37,437 nt of DNA from positions 1 to 37,437 of the forward strand of contig CAZMXP010000048.1 of the NCBI GenBank assembly GCA_964570285.1, in the 5' to 3' direction. This DNA comes from CAZMXP01 sp964570285 (lineage in GTDB: Bacteria > Planctomycetota > PLA2). Below, in pieces: positions 16,890 through 28,440 of this stretch (position 1 is its first letter; the number at the start of each line of letters is the position of its first letter). The position numbers and the translations under genes are program-made. The notes under the pieces were generated by a model. The model did not search any database. It was given only the letters and a program-made list of their open reading frames with translations, and was not told where the DNA came from.

Positions 16890-17672
16890 CTACTCCCACG
16901 AGTAGAACACGCTCGGGTTGTGCCACACGAGCGTCTCGATGGATGCCTCCGGGAAGCCGCGGCGGCGCAGTTCGCGGATCGTGCGGGGGACCGACAGCGG
17001 ATCGCTCGGCCCCCAGTCGCAGGAGGAGTTGACCGTCATCTTCTCGACGCCGTGCGCCTCGAAGATGCCGGCGGCGCGCTCCGGGGAGAGCTTCGTCACC
17101 GGGTAGACGGTATGCCCCGCCCAGCAGGCGCTCTCGCCGCGCACGTAGCCGATCGTCTCCTCGGTGTTGTGGTCGATGAGGATCTTCTCCTCGTCGAGGC
17201 GCATGTCCTTGATGATCGCGATCGTCCGGCGGATCGACTCGAGCTTGTTCCTGTGCGCGCTGTGCACGAGCACCTTCTTGCCGTTCTCGAACGCGATCTC
17301 GAGCTGCCGCCGGATCGAGGCCTCCTCGGCGTCGGTCAGGTCGTCGAAGCCGATCTCGCCCACCGCGGCGCAGTTCCGGTGCGCGAGGAACTCCGGCAGC
17401 TTCGCGATGACCTGTTCCCGGAGCAGGTCGTCGTTGGACTCGCGGGGGTTCAGCGCGATCGCGCACTTCTGGTCGATGCCGTACTGCTTCGCGCGCTGGT
17501 GCTCGAAGTTGAGCAGGTGGTGGAAGTAGTCGAAGAACGAGCCCGGGTACCGCCGCGGCTCGCCCAGCCAGAAGGCGGGCTCGAGGATGCGGGCGATGCC
17601 GGCGTTCGCCATCCGCTCGTAGTCGTCGGTGGTCCGCGCGTACATGTGGCAGTGCGGGTCGCAGATTCTCAT
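16890..17672 (-). CDS. TatD-family metal-dependent hydrolase
   Basis: A 260-residue TIM-barrel hydrolase. Metal ligands expected for the family are visible: H7 and H9 (DPHCH), E106 in AVGEIGFDD, H137 in VHSAH, H168 in LIDHNTEET and D219 in NSSCDWGPSDP. The start MRICDPHCH at 17672 overlaps the stop of the NifU-domain gene (ATGA). The sequence is closer, from memory, to the TatD-like proteins found in ebo-type clusters than to the nuclease TatD, with stretches such as ILEPAFWLGEPRRYPGSF. Nuclease activity is therefore doubtful and the substrate unknown. No ebo partners (prenyltransferase, dehydroquinate-synthase-like) occur in this window. Confidence 0.85.
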   Translation of the reverse strand: MRICDPHCHMYARTTDDYERMANAGIARILEPAFWLGEPRRYPGSFFDYFHHLLNFEHQRAKQYGIDQKCAIALNPRESNDDLLREQVIAKLPEFLAHRNCAAVGEIGFDDLTDAEEASIRRQLEIAFENGKKVLVHSAHRNKLESIRRTIAIIKDMRLDEEKILIDHNTEETIGYVRGESACWAGHTVYPVTKLSPERAAGIFEAHGVEKMTVNSSCDWGPSDPLSVPRTIRELRRRGFPEASIETLVWHNPSVFYSWE

Positions 17673-17935
17673 GGTGCGTTCTCCTCGGGGCCGAGCGGGA
17701 CGACGCGCTCGATCTCCGGCACCTCGGCCGTGATCGCGCTCTCGATCCCGTAGCGGAGGGTGATGTCGGCCCCCGGGCACCCGATGCAGGCGCCGATGAG
17801 GCGCACATAGGCGGCCCGGCCCTCGATCCGCGCCAGTTCGACGCCGCCTCCGTCCACGCTGAGGGAGGGCGCGAGGCGCCGCAGCACCTCCCGCACGCGC
17901 GCATCCAGTTCCGGTTCCATCGTCGGGCAGGGCAT
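17669..17935 (-). CDS. NifU C-terminal-domain (NFU-type) Fe-S protein
   Basis: A small iron-sulfur carrier of 88 residues from the ATG at 17935 (GGAG shortly upstream), or 83 from the internal ATG at 17920. The NFU domain shows SLSVDGGGVELARIEG and the cluster-binding CIGCPGADITLR, with the two cysteines of the CxxC motif. Such domains hold a 4Fe-4S cluster between two subunits and pass it to apoproteins in the cytoplasm. It overlaps the TatD gene by four bases and stands at the head of the run that leads to the transsulfuration genes, which could supply cysteine sulfur. That link is inference. Its divergent neighbour is the Ser/Thr kinase. Confidence 0.88.
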   Translation of the reverse strand: MPCPTMEPELDARVREVLRRLAPSLSVDGGGVELARIEGRAAYVRLIGACIGCPGADITLRYGIESAITAEVPEIERVVPLGPEENAP

Positions 17936-18009
17936 TCTACTCCGAATGGGCTCGGCCTCCCGCAGGTAGGAACGGCGCGGGCACGAAAGGGATCGGACAA
18001 CCCCCCGGA

Positions 18010-18015
18010 TACACT
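18010..18015 (+). promoter_or_regulatory. Candidate -10 element for the Ser/Thr kinase gene
   Basis: TACACT lies 11 bases before the kinase ATG, giving a predicted leader of only a few bases and no room for a normal ribosome site. No -35 match is obvious. The 91-base gap is shared with the divergent NifU-domain gene. Confidence 0.25.
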
Positions 18016-18026
18016 GCCCGGGACCC

Positions 18027-20243
18027 ATGGCGGACGAAACCCCTTCGGCGGAAGCCTTCCATCTGGCGGGGGACCGGCTCGGCAAGTTCGTCATCATCGC
18101 GGAGCTGGGGCGGGGTTCGATGGGGGTCGTCTACGAGGCGTTCCAGGAGGATCTCAAGCGCAAGGTCGCGATCAAGGTGCTGCCGGCCAACATCTGCCTC
18201 GACGCGAAGCAGGTGAAGCGCTTCCACCGCGAGGCCGAGTCCGTCGCCCGCCTGCGCCACGCCAACATCATCCAGATCTTCGAGGTCGGGGCGGTGGGGA
18301 ACACCCACTACTTCGCGATGGAGATGGTGGACGGGCAGCCCTTCGGCGCCCACCACGGCCGCGACCGCGACTCGGTCCGGGAGGCCGCCCGCGTCGCGAT
18401 GGAGGCGGCGCGGGGCCTCGCGCACGCCCACGGGCGCGGCGTGATCCACCGCGACATCAAGCCGGGCAACCTCCTCGTGGACCGGAGCGGCCGCGTCGTC
18501 GTCACCGACTTCGGGCTCGCGCGCCTGACGGAGTCGGCGAGCCTGACGTCGACGGACGCGATCGTGGGCACGCCGAAGTACATGAGCCCCGAGCAGATCC
18601 TGCCGGGCACGCAGCCGCTCGACGGCAGGACCGACGTCTACTCCCTCGGCGCGACGCTCTACGAGGTGATCACCGGCCGCGCCCCCCTCGAGGCGCCCTC
18701 GGTGCAGGCCTACATCACCGCGGTGCTCGAGGAGCGCCCCCCGAGCCCCCGCAGATTCAACCGGGCGGTGCCGATCGACCTCGCCACGATCGTGCTCCGC
18801 TGCCTCGAGAAGCGTCCGGCCGACCGGTACGCCGACGCGGAGGCGCTCGCGCAGGACCTCGAGCGCTTCCTCGGCGGCGACCGGATCCTCGCGAAGCCCC
18901 GCGGCGCCCTCGCGCTCGGCTACGAGGTCGTGCGGCGACACCGGCTGCTCTTCGCCTTCGGCAGCATCGCGGCCGTCACGCTGCTCGCGAGCCTCGTGCT
19001 GACGCGCAAGGTGTCGGACACGCGCCGCATCGCGCGCATGGGCGAGCGCATCAACGAGATCCACACCGGGTCCCGCGACGACCTCGACGGGGCGCTCGGC
19101 GCCGCGATCGAGCTCACCCGCGAGTTCCCGGACCAGCCGGGGCCGCGGGATCTCGTCGCGGAGCTGAGCCTCCGGCGCGCGCAGACCGACCTCGAGGCGA
19201 TCGAGGTGGACTGGCCGAGGGTGATGCGCGACCTCTCCGCGGGGGGACAGGAGGGCGGCTTCTGGCACCTCATGGGCCTCATCGAGGTGGGCAAGCGGGA
19301 GGAAGCGTGGGGCCGCGCCGCCCGCCTCCCGGCCGCGAGCTGGCTCGCCCATCTCGTGCTCGCCCGGCTCGCGTACGAGGCGGGCAGCTACCGGGAGACC
19401 CTGGAGCACCTGGCGGGGACGGCGCCCGCCGACGCGCTGCCGGCGGAACTCGCGTTCCGGGAACTCCTGCTCGGGCTCGCCGCGGAGGGGCTCGCGCGCG
19501 GGGAGGACGACCCCGGGACCGCGCACGCCCACCTCGTCGAGGCACGCTCCCACCTCACGGCGGCGCACGGACGCAGCGACGCGCTGCGCGAGCGGTGGCT
19601 CACGTCGCGCATCATCCTCGCCCTCGCGAACGTGCGCGGCCAGCTCGGCGAGTTCGTCGACCTGCGTTCCATCCTCCCCGACCTCGCGAGCCGGCGAGAC
19701 GAGGTGCTGCGCGGGCTGAGCCGCTTCTGGATCAACATGTCGCCGCCGGAGTCCGCGTCGGTGCGCCTCTTCGTCGAGCGCATCCTGTCGCTCGCCGGGG
19801 AGGAGGGTACCCCGCACTCGCTCCTCGCCCGCCGCGCGCTCGAGCGCCTCGAGGCGCCCGGGGCGGACCCGGAGGAGCGGGTGACGGCGAACCTCATGCT
19901 CGCCATCGCGCGGCTCGGGAGCGGCGATGCGGAGGGGGCCCGGGGGGCGCTGGACTCCGCCGACGACCTCGGCTTCCGGGCGCTGCTCCCCTACATCTAC
20001 TGGGGCCAGTCGCTCGTCTCGCGCGTGCGCAACGACCTCCCCCAGGCGGTGAACTACGCGGTGCTCGCGATCCAGTCGGGCCGGGCCGCGGGGGAAGCCT
20101 TCCCGGACATGCCGCCGCTCGTCGACCACGCGACGATGCTCGCGGAGGAGGCCGCCCGCCGCGGCGGCGACGATGCCGAAGGCGCTACCGGCCTCCTTGA
20201 TCGGGTTCGCGCCGCAGCAGGGCTTCCAGTTCGGCCTCCGTGA
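18027..20243 (+). CDS. Transmembrane Ser/Thr protein kinase with helical-repeat C-terminus
   Basis: A 738-residue Hanks-type kinase. The catalytic domain (about 20-285) has the glycine loop GRGSMG at 28-33, the ATP-anchoring K50, E69 of helix C, HRDIKPGN at 141-148 with catalytic D143, DFG at 161-163 and GTPKYMSPEQ. One membrane segment (about 307-326, LLFAFGSIAAVTLLASLVL) follows. Some 410 residues of Ala/Leu/Arg-rich helical repeats lie outside the cytoplasm and probably form a sensor or scaffold. The kinase is complete and should be active; its targets are unknown. The last 59 bases overlap head-on with the end of the DUF3352-like gene on the other strand, so the two transcripts are complementary there. 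Confidence 0.92.
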   Translation: MADETPSAEAFHLAGDRLGKFVIIAELGRGSMGVVYEAFQEDLKRKVAIKVLPANICLDAKQVKRFHREAESVARLRHANIIQIFEVGAVGNTHYFAMEMVDGQPFGAHHGRDRDSVREAARVAMEAARGLAHAHGRGVIHRDIKPGNLLVDRSGRVVVTDFGLARLTESASLTSTDAIVGTPKYMSPEQILPGTQPLDGRTDVYSLGATLYEVITGRAPLEAPSVQAYITAVLEERPPSPRRFNRAVPIDLATIVLRCLEKRPADRYADAEALAQDLERFLGGDRILAKPRGALALGYEVVRRHRLLFAFGSIAAVTLLASLVLTRKVSDTRRIARMGERINEIHTGSRDDLDGALGAAIELTREFPDQPGPRDLVAELSLRRAQTDLEAIEVDWPRVMRDLSAGGQEGGFWHLMGLIEVGKREEAWGRAARLPAASWLAHLVLARLAYEAGSYRETLEHLAGTAPADALPAELAFRELLLGLAAEGLARGEDDPGTAHAHLVEARSHLTAAHGRSDALRERWLTSRIILALANVRGQLGEFVDLRSILPDLASRRDEVLRGLSRFWINMSPPESASVRLFVERILSLAGEEGTPHSLLARRALERLEAPGADPEERVTANLMLAIARLGSGDAEGARGALDSADDLGFRALLPYIYWGQSLVSRVRNDLPQAVNYAVLAIQSGRAAGEAFPDMPPLVDHATMLAEEAARRGGDDAEGATGLLDRVRAAAGLPVRPP

Positions 20244-22404
20244 GCCGGCGCAGCACGAGGTCGGTGGTCACGACGCAGAGGCGGTTGTCGGCCCCGTTCG
20301 CGTAGCCGTGCAGCAGCACGCCGCCCTGGCCCTTGGGCCCGAGGTAGACGTAGGGCTTCTCGGCGCCCGGCACGGTGAAGTTCTCCTCGGCGACCTGCTG
20401 GTCGCGGAGCGCGGCGAGCGCGTCGGGGAAGGCCTTGTGCTGGTCGCGCCAGATGCGCAGCCCGCCGCGCAGCAGCCGCACGCGCGCCTCGCAGAGCGCC
20501 GCCTGCCTGTCGCGGCTCTTCGGATCCTCCGGCTCGACGCCTGCCACCGGCCCTGCCGCCACGCGCTCCGCCGCCGGCTGGCGGAGGATCGCGACCGTCG
20601 TGGCGGCCCCGGCGGCGGCGCCGATCGCGAAGCCGCTCATGTCCATCGAGGAGTAGGCCTCCCAGTGCAGGCCGCGCGCATCGGCCCTCGTCCAGCCGAC
20701 GCGGCCGAAGAGGTGGCGCTCCAGCACGCGCGCATCGGGCAACTCGTAGATCGGCGGCGCCTGGGGGCCCTCGGCCACCATGCCCTGCAGGATGGGCATC
20801 ATCGTGTCGTAGACGAGCGAGACGAGCCTCGGGAGGTCGAGATAGGAGATCGCGATCGCGTCCGCGGGCACGCGCGGCCGAAGGGAGGCGAAGTCGCGGT
20901 TGGCCGTCAGGTCGGGATAGTCGCCCCGCTTCACCGCGACGAGATGCTGGAAGGTCAGCGGGAAGGGCGCGAGGAGCAGCTTGCCCTCGACGACGCCGAA
21001 GGTGGGCGCGAGCGGCACGCCCCCGAGCCGGCGATGGCCGAGCGGCAGGACATGGGCGGAGATCCCTCCGATCTCCACCGGCCGCGGGCCCGTGCCCGGC
21101 GGCCAGTCCACCATGGCGAGCAGCCTGAGCAGCGACCTCTCGAGCCGCGCGGGGTCCTTGCTCCCGAGCACGAGCCCGACGTCGGGGATCAGCCCGCGCG
21201 AGGGCGCGAGAATCAGCGCGGCGTCCGGCCCGGCGAGATCGAAGAGGTCCTCGCGCAGTTTCATGCCCGTCTGCTGCTCGAAGGCGGCCGCGCGCATCGC
21301 GACGAGCATCCCCCCCACCTCGAGGGTCGCCTGGTAGAGCTGGCCCGGGTCGAGCCGCCCGCAGGTGACGTAGTAGGAGTCCTGCGGCGCGAACGAGAGC
21401 GCGTCGAAGTCCACGGGGTCGCCGCCGGCGAAGAGCCTCCCGAGCCCTGTCCGCTCGCCGTCGATCAGTACCGAGGTCGTCGAGGAGAGCCCGGCCCCGT
21501 CCGCCCGCGTCACGCTGGAGAACCCCTTCAGCCGGCCGAGCCCCGCCTGCGCGAGGCCCGTCGCGATGGCCGCGCTCTCGGCGGGGAAGCGCGCCTTGAG
21601 CACGTCGAGCGCGCGGTCGACGTGGGCCTCGAGCAGCATCGTGACGGTCCCGCTCCCGGCGCGGGAGGCCAGCGTCTCCAGGTGGCGCGGGTCGGTCGCC
21701 AGCGACGGACGGCCCTCGTCGAGCGTCCGGTCGATCATGTCGCGCACGCGCGCCTCGCCGGTCGCGAGCACGAGCAGGCGCCCCAGCGGCACGAGGAAGA
21801 AGGACACGCCGTGGAAGGTCCCCTTCACGTAGCGGCGCTCCCGGTGCGCCTCGCCGACGAAGAGACGCTCGATCTCCTGCTCGATCGACCCCTCGGCGTC
21901 GTCGCGCATGTGCAGCGAGGCGGCGGCGATCATCCGCTGCAGCGTCCCGATCGCGCTCTCGGCGTCGGTGTCCAGATCGAGCGCGGCCACGAGGTCGACC
22001 GGCAGCGGCCCCTCCAGCAGCCCGACCCACGCGAGGGCGACCCGGTTCTGCATGCGGAATCGGCGCTCCCCCTTGTCGTCGAGCCAGCGCACGGTCATCA
22101 GCATCGACGGCTGGCGCACGTCGGTCTGGAGCAGCAGGCGACCCCGGCGGAAGGGCATGGCCACCGAGCTGAACGAGTCCTCCGCGTCGGCGATGCGGTC
22201 GAGAACCCGCTTCAGCGAGGGCTCCTCGAAGCAGCGCATCGTCGCCTGCAGGCGGTTCTCCTCCGCCGTGGGCGTCCTCGCCTCGAAATAGAGGGGGGCG
22301 CCGGGGGGGAGGAGTTCGGCAAGCGACTCGGGATCGCGCGCCTCCGTCGCGGCGGCGGCGAGCAGCACGAAGAGGAGGATCCGGAACCGGGGCTTGGGGG
22401 ACAT
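20185..22404 (-). CDS. Large secreted DUF3352-like protein
   Basis: A 739-residue exported protein with a signal sequence (MSPKPRFRILLFVLLAAAATEA). The ATG at 22404 was chosen over upstream starts because it places the signal at the N-terminus. The body has repeated segments of the type GVSFFLVPLGRLLVLATGE and ALILAPSRGLIPDVGLVLGSKDPARLE, as in DUF3352 proteins, which are large, exported and without assigned function. Near residue 610 a short hydrophobic stretch (MDMSGFAIGAAAGAATTVAIL) could be a membrane segment. The last ~100 residues (LLRGGLRIWRDQHKAFPDAL, then VYLGPKGQGG) resemble the globular part of pseudopilin-like proteins. It shares a 178-base divergent gap with the PilT-like pair. 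The domain call is from pattern resemblance only. Confidence 0.6.
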   Translation of the reverse strand: MSPKPRFRILLFVLLAAAATEARDPESLAELLPPGAPLYFEARTPTAEENRLQATMRCFEEPSLKRVLDRIADAEDSFSSVAMPFRRGRLLLQTDVRQPSMLMTVRWLDDKGERRFRMQNRVALAWVGLLEGPLPVDLVAALDLDTDAESAIGTLQRMIAAASLHMRDDAEGSIEQEIERLFVGEAHRERRYVKGTFHGVSFFLVPLGRLLVLATGEARVRDMIDRTLDEGRPSLATDPRHLETLASRAGSGTVTMLLEAHVDRALDVLKARFPAESAAIATGLAQAGLGRLKGFSSVTRADGAGLSSTTSVLIDGERTGLGRLFAGGDPVDFDALSFAPQDSYYVTCGRLDPGQLYQATLEVGGMLVAMRAAAFEQQTGMKLREDLFDLAGPDAALILAPSRGLIPDVGLVLGSKDPARLERSLLRLLAMVDWPPGTGPRPVEIGGISAHVLPLGHRRLGGVPLAPTFGVVEGKLLLAPFPLTFQHLVAVKRGDYPDLTANRDFASLRPRVPADAIAISYLDLPRLVSLVYDTMMPILQGMVAEGPQAPPIYELPDARVLERHLFGRVGWTRADARGLHWEAYSSMDMSGFAIGAAAGAATTVAILRQPAAERVAAGPVAGVEPEDPKSRDRQAALCEARVRLLRGGLRIWRDQHKAFPDALAALRDQQVAEENFTVPGAEKPYVYLGPKGQGGVLLHGYANGADNRLCVVTTDLVLRRLTEAELEALLRREPDQGGR

Positions 22405-22582
22405 GCCCCGTCCCGCACACATGGCGTGCCGCTCGGGCGCCTTGGGCCCGGCTCCAAGTCGTGATCCGGCAGGCACTTGCGGGCGGCCCCCCGACCCCCC
22501 CCGCCTCGCCGCGTACCGGGAAAGCACGGTGCGCGAAAGACATACAGCCTCTTCGGGGCCGCTGCCGATAGGGGGAACACGG

Positions 22583-23902
22583 ATGGATCCCTACGCGCTC
22601 GGAAACCTCTGCATCGAACGCGGTCTGCTGACCCAGGGACAGCTCGACCAGTGCCTCGACCTGCAGCGCCGCAGCGAAACGTGGCGGAGGCTCGGGGAGA
22701 TCCTGCTCAGCGAGGGCTTCCTGACCGGGGTATCGCTCGCGAACCTGCTGAGCATCCAGCAGGCGATGCGCCGCTCGATCCCCGGGAGTGCCGCCGAGCC
22801 GGCGCCGGAACCGCCCCCGTCCGAGATCGGATGGCTGCTGCGCGAGTGCGCGGCCCACGGCGCCGACTCGCTGCTGCTCGGGCCGGGGCAGCCGCCCGCG
22901 TTCCGCACGCAGTCGCTCACGGAACTCCTCGAGGGGCCGCCGCTGCGCGCCACGCAGATCCAGAAGATGCTCGCGGAAGCCTTGCCGCCGGAAGCGATCC
23001 AGGCGCTGGACGCGCACGGTTCCGTCACGACGACGCTCGAGCTCCGCGGGCAGGGGCGCGTGCGCGCCGACCTCTACCAGTTCTCGGGCGGCATCGGGGC
23101 CGTGCTGCAGGCCCTTCCGGGCCACCCCGCCCCGCTGGCGAGCCTGCCGGTGCCCCCGGGGGTGCGCGTGCTGGCCGACGCGCGCGACGGGCTCGTGCTC
23201 GTGGGCGGTCCCGCGCGCGCGCTCGCGACCGAGACCGTGGCGTCGATCCTCGACGCGATCTCGGCCGCGCGCTCCTGCCACATCGTCCTCGTGGAGCGCG
23301 GCGCGGAGCGCCCCTTCCCGGCCCGCAAGGCGTGGTTCACCCGGCGCGAGGTGGGGCGCGACGTGCCGACGTTCGCGGCGGGCATCGACGCGGCCCTGCG
23401 CTCGGACGCCGACGTGATCTCCGTCGGGGAGCTCCGCGAGCCCGCGGCGATCGGGCTCGCGCTCGATGCCGCGTCGCGCGGGCGCCTCGTCTTCGGCGTG
23501 CACCCGACCGGCGGCGCGCAGCAGTCGCTCGAGCGCCTGCTCGACAGCCTGCCGGCGGAGCGGGTCGCGGCGTCGCGCGTGCTGCTCGCCCTGGCGCTGC
23601 GCGCCGTGCTCTCGCTGCGCGTCTTCCCCGGCAAGGGGGGCGCCGAATCCTCCTGCGCGGTCGAGTGGCTCAAGACGACGCCGGGCATCGGGCACCTGAT
23701 CCGCGACGACAAGCTCTCCCATCTCGGCATGGTGCTGCAGACGAGCCGGTCGGACGAGATGCTCTCGATGGAGGAGTCGCTCGCGCGACTGCTCCGGAAG
23801 GGCCGCATCTCGCTGGCCGAGGCGCTGGAAGCCGCCAACGATCCCGAACGCCTGCGACGGCTCGCGCACGCGGGGAAGGAGCCCACGCGTGGCGGCCATT
23901 GA
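22583..23902 (+). CDS. PilT-like protein with MshEN/GspE-type N-domain and lost Walker A
   Basis: A 439-residue homologue of the type IV pilus retraction ATPase PilT. Residues 1-65 (LGNLCIERGLLTQGQL, LGEILLSEGFLTGVSLANLL) form a helical domain like the N-terminus of GspE/MshE proteins. The PilT core follows: the Walker A place reads GLVLVGGPARALATETVA (203-220) without the GKS/T, so ATP hydrolysis is unlikely. The Walker B region DVISVGELRE (277-286), the following GRLVFGVHPTG and the C-terminal GIGHLIRDDKLSHLGMVLQT are clear PilT matches. The ATG at 22583 has GGGGGAA upstream. It overlaps by 14 bases a second damaged PilT-like gene. A regulatory or structural role is more likely than motor function. 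No pilin or other pilus gene lies in the window. Confidence 0.8.
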   Translation: MDPYALGNLCIERGLLTQGQLDQCLDLQRRSETWRRLGEILLSEGFLTGVSLANLLSIQQAMRRSIPGSAAEPAPEPPPSEIGWLLRECAAHGADSLLLGPGQPPAFRTQSLTELLEGPPLRATQIQKMLAEALPPEAIQALDAHGSVTTTLELRGQGRVRADLYQFSGGIGAVLQALPGHPAPLASLPVPPGVRVLADARDGLVLVGGPARALATETVASILDAISAARSCHIVLVERGAERPFPARKAWFTRREVGRDVPTFAAGIDAALRSDADVISVGELREPAAIGLALDAASRGRLVFGVHPTGGAQQSLERLLDSLPAERVAASRVLLALALRAVLSLRVFPGKGGAESSCAVEWLKTTPGIGHLIRDDKLSHLGMVLQTSRSDEMLSMEESLARLLRKGRISLAEALEAANDPERLRRLAHAGKEPTRGGH

Positions 23903-24944
23903 GCCCTACCTGCAGGCGCTCGCCGAGGGCGATGCGACGGCGCTCCATCTCCGGGGCGGCGACCGCCCCTTCTGGCGCGTCGAGGGCGAGCTGATTCCCA
24001 ACGGCGATCCGCTGCCGTGCGGCGACGCGTTCGCCGCGATGCTCGACGAACTGGCGCTCCTCGCCCGCGTGGAGGCGTGGACGCGGGACCGCGACTTCGA
24101 GTTCGTCGTCGCCGCCGCGGGGGCGCGCTTCCTCGCGAGACTCTGCCGCACCGGCGACGGACCGACGGCGATCCTCTCCCGGCTCCGCGACGTGGCGCCG
24201 GGCGCGGAGGCGCTCCGGCTCCCGGACGCGGCGATCCGGGCGGTCTCGGGCCCGCCCGGGCTCGTGCTCGTCATGAGCGGCAGGCTCGGCGGCAGGAGCA
24301 CCGCGCTCGCGGCCCTCCTCTCCGCGGTCGCGCGCAGGTCGCCACGCTACGTCCTCGCGTTGCAGGCGCCCGCCTGCTGCGCGATCGACGCGGGCCGATC
24401 GGTCGTCCACGCCCTCCAGGTCGGCCGCAACACCCCGAGCCACGCGGAGGGCATCGCGACCGCGATCCGGCTGGGCGCCGACGTCATCGGCGTGGACGAA
24501 CTCTGCACCCCGGAGAGCGCGGCGCTCGCGCTCGAGGCCGCCGACGGCGGCGCCCTCGTCCTGGCGGCCATGCACGCGCAGAGCCTTGCCGACGGGCTCG
24601 ACCGGCTCCTGGCGCTGCTGAAGGGCCCGTCGGAGAGGATGCTGCGGAGCATGCTCGCCCAGGCGCTCCGCTTCGCGATGCACCAGACGCTCGTACCCAG
24701 CAAGAAGGGGGGGCTCGTCCCGGTGGCGGAGTGGCTCGGCGGCTGCCGCCCCGCGAACGACATGCTCAGGGCGGGCAAGGAGGCGGAGATCCCCGCCCTC
24801 TTCCACGGCGCGCGCGTCGCCGGGGTGCACCCGTTCGACGACTCGCTCGAGGAGCTGGTCCGCTCCCACGATCTCGACCGGGACGAGGCGCTCCGCCGCG
24901 CCGCCAACCGCACGCGCTTCGAGCAGAAGACGACCGGCGCGTAG
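23889..24944 (+). CDS. Second PilT-like protein with altered Walker A
   Basis: A 351-residue PilT homologue without the N-terminal GspE-type domain. The P-loop position reads SGRLGGRST (130-138): the glycine pattern is partly kept but Arg replaces the essential Lys, so activity is doubtful. The Walker B region DVIGVDELCTP (198-208) and GALVLAAMHAQS, equivalent to the histidine box of PilT, are retained. The start is a GTG at 23889 with an ideal AAGGAG 7 bases upstream, inside the end of the first gene, so the pair is co-translated and may form a mixed oligomer. The end converges on the sigma-54 regulator with a gap of two bases. C-terminal LVPSKKGGLVPVAEWL matches the PilT pattern before the nucleotide-exchange region. 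Confidence 0.8.
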   Translation: MAAIEPYLQALAEGDATALHLRGGDRPFWRVEGELIPNGDPLPCGDAFAAMLDELALLARVEAWTRDRDFEFVVAAAGARFLARLCRTGDGPTAILSRLRDVAPGAEALRLPDAAIRAVSGPPGLVLVMSGRLGGRSTALAALLSAVARRSPRYVLALQAPACCAIDAGRSVVHALQVGRNTPSHAEGIATAIRLGADVIGVDELCTPESAALALEAADGGALVLAAMHAQSLADGLDRLLALLKGPSERMLRSMLAQALRFAMHQTLVPSKKGGLVPVAEWLGGCRPANDMLRAGKEAEIPALFHGARVAGVHPFDDSLEELVRSHDLDRDEALRRAANRTRFEQKTTGA

Positions 24945-24946
24945 CG

Positions 24947-28416
<3,470 letters not shown>

Positions 28417-28440
28417 GACCGGGAGCGCAACGGGCCCGCC

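Noticed and set aside
20054..23899. 1281-codon minus-strand open frame
   Set aside because: It crosses the DUF3352-like, PilT-like and kinase genes in shadow frames and is low-complexity Arg/Ala/Gly sequence typical of GC-rich DNA.
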